Source: Agrostemma githago (lineage: Eukaryota; Streptophyta; Magnoliopsida; Caryophyllales; Caryophyllaceae). From it: 64,000 nt of DNA. Shown here one piece after another: positions 54,918 to 64,000 of the stretch. A program made the position numbers and the translations under genes. Numbering within the stretch: the first letter of the stretch is position 1; each line of letters opens with the position of its first letter. The stretch covers positions 5,537,873-5,601,872 of the forward strand of contig OY288257.1 of the NCBI GenBank assembly GCA_958450325.1, given 5' to 3'. The notes under the pieces were generated by a model. The model was given only the letters and a program-made list of their open reading frames with translations. It did not search any database and was not told the DNA's origin.

Positions 54918-57900
54918 ATGTTGAAAGAAAAAGGATGTCTGATGAGGGCATTATTAGTGTGTTGTTCGGTTTTCGTTGTGACAGTGACAGTGACGGTGTC
55001 AGGAAGTGTGAGCTATGAAGGGTCGGGAGGAGGAGGAGGAAGCGTGGGGACGGCGGCACGTGTGGTGAAGAAGGAAGAGAGGACGCCGGTGGTTGCCACG
55101 GAATTCGGGTCGATATCGGCTGTTGATATTGATGATGGCACTGGAAGGAATGAGCACCATTTTCAGTTTATCACCATGGACCCTAATGCCTTGTTTCTTC
55201 CCGTTCTTCTCCATTCTGACATGGTCTTCTATGTTCATACAGGTTTTCATACTTGTAATTATTTGCATTTAGACAGACATTACACCATTAGCAACTTTTG
55301 AAAATTCCGACTTCAGTTTCTGAAAATCTTTTGAACTTGCTGATACTTGTACTGACTGACTGGGTGGCTAACAGGAAGTGGAAGATTGAGCTGGACGGAG
55401 GGCGACGACATAAACAAAGTAAGCTTACAGCGAGGCGACGTCTACAGACTCAAGTCAGGCACCTTGTTCTATCTTCACAGCAACTTGGAGCCTGAAAGAC
55501 CAAGATTTAGAATCATTGCTTTATTTTCGAATCCTCATGATCACACCTTACTGGTACCAGACTCCACTCCACTGATTAGAGAGTAACTATATGTTTCAGC
55601 AACTTCAGTTTTACCGAAATTGATTAATTGACTCTATTGATATAGGGACCATCAATTGGACCATACTCGAGCGTCACTGACCTCGTTCGTGGTTTCGACA
55701 AACCGGTTCTTCAGGCAGCTTTTCAGGTTTTCCCTGGTTTCTGTTTTTATTACCATTTAGATTTGTGGGAGCAGTTGAGGTAATGTTTCAGTGTTATGGG
55801 GGGATGATGATGACGATGATGATGATGTAGGTGCCTGAGGAAGTGATAGACGAACTAAAAAGCACAACAGAGACACCAGCAATAGTACATGGGGATCACA
55901 AGTCCAAAAAGAAATTCTGGGAAGATGAAGTTATCTTCATTAATGCCCTCTTTGGTGTCAAGAGGCTCAGCAAGCTAACACCAGACAACAAAAAGAAACA
56001 CACCAAGACATTTAACTTCTACAAGGAAGATCCCGATTTCAAAAATTGCCATGGATGGAGCAAAGTCGTAACCAAACACGATTTACACGCACTGCATGGT
56101 TCCCAGGTTGGAGTTTTCCTGGTGAATTTGACAAAGGTGAACCTCCCTCCTCATTTATACCCCAGACATACAAATAAATTACCACAACAATTTTGCTTTC
56201 TTTTATCGTAACAGCCTTTATTGCATCTGAAAGTGGTTGGGTTTTTCAGGGTTCGATAATGGGGCCTCACTGGAATCCGGCAGCTACTGAGGTATCAGTT
56301 GTGCTAGAGGGTGAAGGAATGGTTCAGGTGGTTTGCCCTAGTCCAGTTACAAATAAAGAGTGTAAGAACTCGAGGATTCGAGTGGAAGAAGGGGATGTTT
56401 TTGCAGTACCAAGGTTCCATCCAATGGCACAGACATCTTTCAATGATGGTTCACTTGTTTTTATGGGATTTAGCACATCATCAAAAAAGAATGACCCTCA
56501 ATTCCTAGCAGGGAAGGCTTCAGTTCTTCAGACACTAGATAAGTTTGTCTTAGGTGTATCCTTTAATGTATCAAACACTACAGTTGGTCAGTTGTTGGCA
56601 GCGCAAGAAGAATCAATTATACTGGATTGTACTTCTTGTGCTGAGAAACAGGAGACGGTGATGGAAGACGAGATAGAGAAGGAGATAAGGGAAGAGGAAG
56701 AAAAAAAGAGGGAAGAAGAGGAGGCTAGAAGTAGGGAGGAAGAAAAAAAGAGGCAGGAAGAAGAGGAAAGGAAAAGGAGGGAAGAGGAAGAAAGAAAAAA
56801 GAAAGAAGAAGAAGAAGAACAAGCTAGGAGGAGGGAAAAGGAGGAAGAAAAGAGAAGGCAGGAAGAAGAAGAGGAACGGAGAAGGCAGGAAGAAGAAGAG
56901 GAACGGAGAAGGCAGGAAGAGAAGGGAAGAAAGAGAGAGGCAGAGGAGGCGAAGAAGAGGGAGGAGGAAGAAAAGAAGAGGGAAGAAGAGGAAGCTAAGA
57001 AGAGGGAGAAGGAAGAAAGAAAGAGGAAAGAAGAAGAGGCCAGGAAAAGGGAGCAGGAAAAAGAGGAAGAGAGAAGGAGACAAGAAGAAGCGGAAAAACA
57101 AAGACAGAAAGAGGAGGAAGAATATAGGAAAAAACAGCAAGAAGAGGAAGAGAGAAGAAGACAGGAAGAAGAGGGAAAACAAAGACAGAAAGAGGAGGAA
57201 GAATACAGGAAAAAACAGCAGGAAGAGGAAGAGAGAAGAAGACAGGAAGAAGAGGAAAAACAAAGACAGAAAGAGGAAGAAGAATATAGGAAAAAACAGC
57301 AGGAAGAGGAAGAGAGAAGAAGACAGGAAGAAGAGGAAAAACAACAACAGAAAGAGGAGGAAGAATATAGGAAAAAACAGCAGGAAGAGGAAGAGAGAAG
57401 AAGACAAGAAGAAGAGGAAAAACAACAACAGAAAGAGAAAGAGGAAAAACAAAGACAGAAGGAGGAGGAAGAAGTAAGGAAAAGGGAGCAGGAAAAGGAA
57501 GAGGAAAAACAAAGACAGAAAGAGGAAGAAGAAAAAAGGAGAAGGCAGCAAGAAGAAGAGGAGAAGCAAAGACAGCAAGAGCAAGAAGAAGAAAGGAGAA
57601 GAGAAGAGGAAGCAAGAAGGAGACAGGAGGACGAACAAAAAGAACAGGAGGAGGAACAGAGAAGGCAGCAACAAGAGCAAAAAGAAGAAAGGAGAAAAGA
57701 AGAGGAAGCCAGGAAGCGTCAAGAGGAGGAACAGAAAAAGCGTGAACAGGAGGAGGAGAAACAGAGAAAGCAGAGAGAAAAAGAAGAGAAAAAACAAGAG
57801 GAACAGAAAAAACGTGAACAGGAGGAGAAACAGAGAAGGCAGCGAGAAAAAGAAGAGAAAAAAAGAGAGGAACAAAGACGGCAAGAACAGGAAAAAAAAG

Positions 57901-58145
57901 AAAAGCAAAGAAGGCAAGAAGAGGAGAGACAAAAGAAAGAACGGAGGAAGCAAGAAGAGGAGAGAGGGGAAAGGGAAGAAGAATCTGAGGAAGAAATAGC
58001 GAGAAGAGAGGAAGAAGAAAGAATCGAAAGGCAAAGTGAACAAGAGGAAGAGGAAGAGGACGAGGACGAGGACGGAGGATGGGGATGGAGAAATTTAAAG
58101 TTTACAATCAACAAACAAAGAAAGAAGAAAACCAGTCAACAGTAA
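54918..58145 (+). CDS. Vicilin-like cupin with very long Glu/Arg/Lys/Gln-rich tail
   Basis: Exons: 54918-55242, 55375-55553, 55646-55726, 55831-56136, 56250-58145; GT-AG, 928 residues. Like Arabidopsis At2g18540 (vicilin-like 7S globulin). A signal peptide follows the start (MRALLVCCSVFVVTVTVTVSG), so entry to ER/protein storage vacuole is expected. Two cupin halves: the first spans about 65-205 (HHFQFITMDPNALFLPVLLHSDMVFYVHTG, SWTEGD, LQRGDVYRLKSGTLFYLHS); the second spans about 260-405 (GSIMGPHWNPAATEVSVVLEGEGMVQVV, VEEGDVFAVPRFHPMAQ). From about 431 to 910 the sequence is almost only E, K, R and Q, with a 27-residue tandem repeat. ATG 54918 is the first in frame after the TATA box; a second Met eight codons on would also keep the signal peptide. 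Role: seed storage or another cupin function; the tail's function is unknown. Confidence 0.85.
57096..57431 (+). repeat. Coding 81-bp tandem repeat in the cupin tail
   Basis: Four nearly identical copies of an 81-bp (27-codon) unit, reading KQRQKEEEEYRKKQQEEEER then RRQEEEE, followed by a partial fifth. Changes between copies are few (for example Arg to Gln at the third residue in copy 4), so the expansion is recent. Copy number probably varies among alleles. Confidence 0.9.
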
Positions 58146-59485
58146 GCAGGAAGTAAACAGGGGACAAAGAAAAGGACAGTGAGGGAAGCAGAAGAGATTA
58201 ATCACCTGTAGTAATGGCTACTTCTCTAGCTCTCTTTTATCACTCTTCATGTAGTTTGGTGTCAGTACAGAGTTTGTATCTTCTTTGGTCCCTTTTTACG
58301 GATGTCAAGTTAAGGCTCCAGTTCCAGAAATGTCGCGACTGCAAGCAGTTTCTGTAACTTCTTTCCAGTTTAGTAAGTAACAAGCAGTTATATAATGACA
58401 GGTGAAGGCTCTCTTCCTTTACTCCCTTGCAGTTTTAGAGAGGTTTAATTGTTTGAATATGTTACTAGAAACACTTCATATTGCTGATGTGAAGTAATGT
58501 TCCATCTAGGTGCACCAAATTAAATCATACTGGAGATAATTAACACTAAATAAACAGAGTCTACAAATTTGCAGAAGTGTACAAACTACGAACGAGGATG
58601 TGATCTCAAGTCACAAACAAATGGAATAGTTGAATACACTACAGCTTGCCTAAAGGGCAATTTATTTATGTATCAATTGACCTCCCACCTCATCCCGAAA
58701 GTGCTCACACAAGTTATGCCTCACCCCCAAACTCCATTTCAGTTCAAATAGTAGCTTGATCAACCCCGACAGCAACACAGCTGAAAATTGTCAGTCTATA
58801 CACATCATAAGTTCATAACAGAGATAGAAAAGGATGTTCCCACATGGCCTAGTATCACAGAACAGATGAACAAAAGGTCACTCCAACAACGGAACGCCAT
58901 GAATCTCACTCCAGAATTAGACATATGAGGCGTATTAACATTACATATTTCAGTCATGTTCGAGGAATACATCTTTGCATTTAAAAACAGTGTCGACTGA
59001 CTTCGAGGTGAACCTCCAAGGCCATTTCACAACTTTTCTTTCTTACTTTGGATGAATCAGATTCATATCAAACAACATGGGTGAGAAGAATGTGGACTTC
59101 CACTAAAATTTGAAAATAGATTTGTTCTTTTTTACAATACCAAACAAATATACATCCACGGTTATTATCCCTTACGCATGCGGCATGCCATCAAAGAATG
59201 AAATGTTTTTTTCTCTCAATAATGAGGACATCAGCTGTGAAAGCCTTCTTATGTGTGGGTGTGGGGGTCTCAGGTTCATCTCTTTGAGGTTGTGATCAGT
59301 ACTGCAGCTTGCAAACTAGCTCATGTGACCAACCATTGTAAAGAAGAATCAGACACCAGGCCGAATACTATACTAGTCAAAACTCAAAACTGAGAAACAA
59401 AATTCGCATCCAGTGCATATATCAACATAAATTCAGCATACTAGGTGGCATTCGTGATTAAACAATAATTAATACAAACTCACAG
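58146..59485. other. Convergent spacer between cupin and PP2C genes
   Basis: 3' UTRs of the two convergent genes and about 0.8 kb without recognisable content. Confidence 0.5.
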
Positions 59486-62400
59486 TTAACTCTTGTCGGT
59501 AATATAAGAGACGACAACTGTGATGTCATCAAGCTTTCCTCCCATATAACGAATGCCAGCATCATGGGCAGCAGTCGAAAATGGTGTTTGCCGATGGCGA
59601 TCTAGAGCTCTTTGCTGTGCTAAATTGGCTATGTTTTGTGCTGTAACTTGTGGTTCTAGACCTGCTCTAGTTGCTTGAACAACCAGAGCAGCAATGTCAC
59701 TGTCATACAAGTTGTCAAATAATCCATCAGTGCCAGCAACTAAAACATCCCCTGAAGCAACAGGAAAGGTGAAGACCTGTGCACGTCCAACATACATCAT
59801 TAAGAAAAATAAAAGTAGTAGCACAAACAATATGCATGGACACATCAGAGTAAATACGGTCGAGAATCCAGTGTCAGGGCCAGGATTTTAACAACACAAG
59901 ACATAGATACAACAGAATTTGGAGCCTAAAGGATGAAACTATGGAACTACATTTGACACATTATTAACTGCGTTTGTGTCATTTCAATCATGTCATCACC
60001 AGATCCAACTACGTGTCTACATCCTACACGTCACCAAAGCACACCGTCATCTTCGTGGAATCTTCGTAGCACATAAAATAATCTCATGAGGCCATATCTA
60101 AGATCTACAGTGCCAATTAATATAGAGCTTTGGAGGCAAAAACATGAGATAAGACTACAGAAAAGTGTAGATAGCAACACTTAAATTGTTCTCTTTCTTT
60201 GTACTAATGCACAAGATTAAAGAAAAGTGTACATAGCAACACTAAGATTGTTCTCCTTCTTTTTAATGTGTGGACACTAATTTTCCCAACAAGAGGCGAC
60301 AATATATCCATCAGGAGTATGTTATTACAAGATCAGACAAAATTTGTATGTTTACAAGAAATCAAATTATAGCACAGTTGCAACTAAAAAACTGAAAATA
60401 TGTAGAGCAAAAATATACCTGACCAGCACTGGGTAAATCACCTCCATTGCCATTCGCCAACTGATACGGAAAGTTGAAACCATACTGCTGTGCAGGAGAT
60501 CGGAACACTGTACTTCCATCTCTTATTACTATAAATGCACTATCACCAAGATTTATGGCATGGATACCCTGCAAAGAGTGATTAATTAGTCAGCCTTTTG
60601 AGTCTTTGACAACCGCAGGTGCTGGGATACTCAACATGAACCAAGATAATGAGTAAAGAACAAGAGTTAACTCAAGTGGTAAGAGCTCTCTAATATATAT
60701 TCGAACAAACAAGAGAATGAGTAGCTAATCTCATATATTTGAAACAACAAATGAAGGCACAAGAGGATACCAGATAGTAAGACTAAACACAGAGAGCATT
60801 TGAGTAGCTAACACCTCGAAACTCAGCCCACTAAGGCTCAAAGAAATAAAATTACCATTTATTAAATAAATAACTAGTACTCATCCTAATCAAACATTTG
60901 TGGGCTAATGCTTTAATTTCGACTAATATAAATTGAACATATACTGGGAATATGGGATTCATGTGTCCTTATCGGTGACATGTGGATTTGTGTTTATATG
61001 AAACACATCTATTTGTTTTGATTCATCATAGAAATATGTTAATAGTTTGACAGTCAAGACTGAAATTATGTCCATTATATTGAGGCTGAATGAGTATTTG
61101 AATAACTAATGAACTTGACAAGGTATTAAAACTACTAATCAATTCAAATCCATTGTACTATGACCACCCAATTTTACATAATTTTGACCAAATGGTATAA
61201 AATATAAATAAAGAACTTGATTCATGTTAGCCAACTCCAAATCTTTTTGGAACTAAGGCTCTGATTTTGTTGTTGTAACATACTCCCTCCGTTCCATTCA
61301 ATTGTTTGTCTTTGATTAAAATACTCCTCACAATGCATATAAAAGGCAAACAATTGAATGGAACGGAGGGAGTATGTAAGAATTTAACACTTGTAACATA
61401 TACCATAAAACCCAAAAATTATGGATGGCTTCATCTGGGAATTTTTTTCGTTTCAAGCCAAAAGCCAATTTAAGTTGTCAAACGGCTAAAACCCTACAAT
61501 TGAGAATATGGCATTAATCCTAGACCATAGTCAAAATTGTTTGCACAAGTACTCCCTCCATTCCAAAGTGTTTTTCCATTTCATATAGGCACGACTAATA
61601 AGGAGTACAATAAGATAAAGCAAGTGGGCACAAACTTTTGAGAAAATACAAACAAATGCAAGTGTTACATAAAGTTAGAAATTTGGGTGACACAAATGTA
61701 AATATGTAAAGTGGATAAGGGTAGTATTGTAAAAGAAAATAGCTAAATGAGGAAATAAATCAAATGAGAAGAAGATAGTGAAATTTCCCTATTAGGAAAA
61801 TGAGAAGAAAATAGAAGAATAGAGGGAGTACTCTGTATCATTGTAGCAACTGAACGATGGGATCATACGACAGTGAGTATACCAACCTGATCTGTAAGGG
61901 CAACTATACATGCTGTTGAGGAACCAATTACTTTAGTGTTAGCATGAGCTTTTTCTAAAACTTTTGCTGGGTCGACTGAACCCGTGGGCTCTTCTTTTAT
62001 AGCAGCTACAGAGTTGGACATAAGTAGCCGAGCATAAAATCCTGCATCAACACCAACATCTGCCCAGCCTCCAACACCATCCGCTACTCCAATAACTCGT
62101 CTTTCTTCACAAATGAAGTGAGCATCCTCCCCTCCAGTTTTCACCTTATCCGGGTGTGGTAGATAACATGAGCCCGATTTGAGCTTCAACGTGCTCTGGC
62201 CAGCATTCTTACTTCAAACAACAACACAAAATTTGGTCAATTTGAGAAACATTTTGGTGCACAAGAAAAAAAAACTAGGAGTAGTGAATATCTTATGCCG
62301 AGGGTAATAGTCTCTCTATCTCATATGTATACTATTTTAGCAGGTCTCATCTAGCTTAGTTTATATTTTTAGGTATGTCTTGAGTAGTTGAGTCTTGAGT

Positions 62401-63261
62401 CTTGACCGGTGAAAAGTGGATGTTCGACTCCCTATAGGGCCAATACCAACTCACCCCAAATATTCCTTTCTATGTTTAACCCGTGCACTGTGAATCATGG
62501 TTTCACCACCAAATAAGATTCAATTATAATTAGGGTTAGTCCCGGGGCGGGCCTTAACTACTTCAAATCATGGTTTCACCACCAAATGTATCAAAACTGA
62601 ACTATGTCTCTGGGTAACTACAAATCTACAATACCCAAATCAAGAACTAGCCAAACCTACAAGTATAGCATTCACTTTAAATTTTAAAATGAGGCAAAAC
62701 AACATACCAAGCAGAAGAACCCGCAGAATTTTCGAGCTGCTCATCTTTCATAGATATATTGAATGGCACGTCAGCAGCAGCTCCATTACTAGCAGAGCAA
62801 GATACATGATACTGCTTCAAAAACGATCCACTCAACAGCCTCGAATTCACAGGGGTACCTAGACTTTTAAAGAAAGCACCTCGATTGCCCAAACTAACAC
62901 CGGCTCTTCTGCATCTAGGAACACTAGAATCACTAAAGAACATGGCAGCTGGCTTCGCAAAATCTACCACATTCCCACACCCTGTGATCAACCCCTCAAC
63001 ATATATATCTCCAGATATTGGTTGGGACCCTGATGCAGCCATCACTACTCCCCTCAAACCACGGTGTATCCCCGGAAACTTATTACTTTGATGGCTACTA
63101 TATAACCTTACAGAACTACTTCTTTCAACGAAATTCCGGCCCTTGATATACAAAAGAGAAGCCAAATTCCAATGGTCCCTAGATTTAACCTGACTAATAA
63201 CAGCTCCACGAAGAGACAAACTGCAAAGAGTATTAAGCTTCGATAGCGAAATCAATTGCAT
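59486..63261 (-). CDS. PP2C-family protein phosphatase (PP2C55-like)
   Basis: Four minus-strand exons: 63261-62708, 62211-61887, 60568-60419, 59776-59486; GT-AG, 439 residues. Mg/Mn-dependent Ser/Thr phosphatase of the small plant PP2C group related to Arabidopsis PP2C55 (At4g16580) and bacterial SpoIIE-like PP2Cs. Metal and catalytic motifs are in order: GGEDAHF (about 207), VADGVGGWADVG (about 222), NLGDS (about 298), GTDGLFDNLYD (about 362) and GGKLDDITVVVSY near the end. The first 190 residues are Ser/Arg-rich and poorly conserved and may be an organelle-targeting and linker region. The start is the first ATG of the frame. Introns 1-3 are 496, 1318 and 642 bp; intron 2 hosts two Stowaway MITEs. 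A GAA-rich leader lies upstream. Substrate unknown. Confidence 0.9.
60158..60265. repeat. Short tandem duplication in PP2C intron 3
   Basis: Two diverged copies of about 42 bp starting AGAAAAGTGTA.ATAGCAAC (near 60159 and 60222), inside intron 3 (59777-60418). Confidence 0.7.
61283..61372. mobile_element. 90-bp Stowaway MITE in PP2C intron 2
   Basis: Arms CTCCCTCCGTTCCATTCAAT and its inverse match almost base for base, and TA flanks both sides. The arms make up most of the element. Confidence 0.92.
61552..61828. mobile_element. Stowaway MITE in PP2C intron 2
   Basis: Left end CTCCCTCCATTCCAAAGTG; right end, inverted, CTCCCTCTATTCTTCTATT; TA on both sides (61550-61551, 61829-61830). Arms diverged, so older than its 90-bp neighbour. 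Confidence 0.75.
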
Positions 63262-64000
63262 CTTTCACACCTTAATCAAGAAATACTTGCTATCTTTATT
63301 GCCATAAACATCATATTAATCTATCTAATCCCTTCTTAAATGTCAATTCTTCAACATCACCCCCTGGGATAAGCTCATAATAGCAATACCTAGAAATGTT
63401 CGTATTGAGAAATGAGTTAACAATTGATGCAATAATTAAGTAATTAACAGATAAGAAAGGGATGGGAATGAGAAATTAGGTTACCTAATAAAGAGATGAG
63501 GTGACGAAGAAGAAGAAGAAGAAGAAGATTATCGGCAGAAATCGAGGGAGGAAACCCTAGAAATTGGGGGAAGACCGGAATTCTGATGAGTCACCGGAGA
63601 CAGTGACCGGGAATGATTATCTGTTAATTTAATTAGATGGTTAGGAAAGCGGAGAGTTGGATAATATAAAAAAAGAAATTGATGGACGCTAAAAATGGAT
63701 GAATGAAGACCACGAGGCCCACGTATCTTTGGACTTAATTAATTGCCGCCTAAAACCCTTTCCAAATCCTTCCCTTTCAATTTATTTTCGGTGTAGTTTA
63801 ACTAATTTGAGTTTCTCTTAATTTAGTTCGGTTTAGTTTAGTACATTTAATTGTGTCACACATAGCTCAGTTGTGTCCAAAGAATGGAGTCCGGATGCGA
63901 TTATTGCATTGTCGAAAATTGATTTTTAATATAATTCTCATTGTTTCACCCAAAAAAATCGACCTCCTTAAATCCCAACTATCTTGGTTCATTCGGACTT
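63262..64000. other. Promoter and leader side of the PP2C gene
   Basis: An AGA-repeat (about 63508-63527) lies in the likely 5' leader; an intron there is possible because the sequence reads GGTTACCTAATA near 63480, but I cannot show it. No other gene seen to the window end. Confidence 0.45.

Noticed and set aside
56613..58043. Long minus-strand open frame rich in Leu, Phe and Ser opposite the cupin tail
   Set aside because: It is the complement of the GAA/GAG/AGA-rich coding strand, which cannot easily give stops on the other strand; no start context, no domain.

Overview
This window is nuclear DNA of a flowering plant. The genes are split by GT-AG introns, the families are plant-specific (NPF transporters, plant carboxylesterase, vicilin-like cupin), and the spaces between genes are filled with LTR retrotransposons and small TIR elements. 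At least fifteen exact copies of the 9-mer TACGGAGTA / TACTCCGTA lie outside the exons. From memory this is common in Caryophyllales (beet, spinach, quinoa, Silene relatives), so I favour that order, but the sequence alone does not prove it.

Layout. 1-0.75 kb: piece of a Ty3/gypsy LTR. 1.2-20.4 kb: tandem array of three same-strand NRT1/PTR (NPF8-like) transporter genes with the same five-exon, phase 0-1-0-2 structure (A 1237-4339, B 5278-7975, C 15092-20394). Between B and C lie a young intact Ty1/copia element (8521-13256) and a 1.27-kb near-palindromic TIR element (13374-14640). 20.9-24.6 kb, minus strand: a VTT/SNARE-associated-Golgi-type membrane protein and an intronless carboxylesterase. 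28.0-41.7 kb: a minus-strand copia element (TSD GGTCA) whose gag was split by a 7.3-kb gag-only Ty3/gypsy element (TSD AGTAG). 42-45 kb: one Stowaway and two PIF/Harbinger-type elements. 45.5-50.3 kb: a defective relative of the first copia element. 51.6-53.1 kb: a short IWS1-like transcription elongation gene. 54.9-58.1 kb: a vicilin-like cupin with a roughly 480-residue Glu/Lys/Arg/Gln tail and a seed-type promoter. 59.5-63.3 kb, minus strand: a PP2C phosphatase.

How the genes relate. The three transporters are tandem duplicates; A and C keep the proton-coupling ExxER motif and B has lost it (QxxDR). The other host genes are unrelated housekeeping, metabolic or seed genes and show no operon-like link. 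All exon joins are my own reading of splice signals and frame continuity against sister copies or remembered homologues; no alignment or expression data were available. I found no CRISPR array, rRNA or credible tRNA gene, and no clearly new multi-gene system. The most unusual items are the diverged transporter B, the giant hairpin with paired Pol III-like boxes, the TA...CA copia LTR termini, the gag-only nested element with a decapitated 5' LTR, and the dispersed 9-mer.
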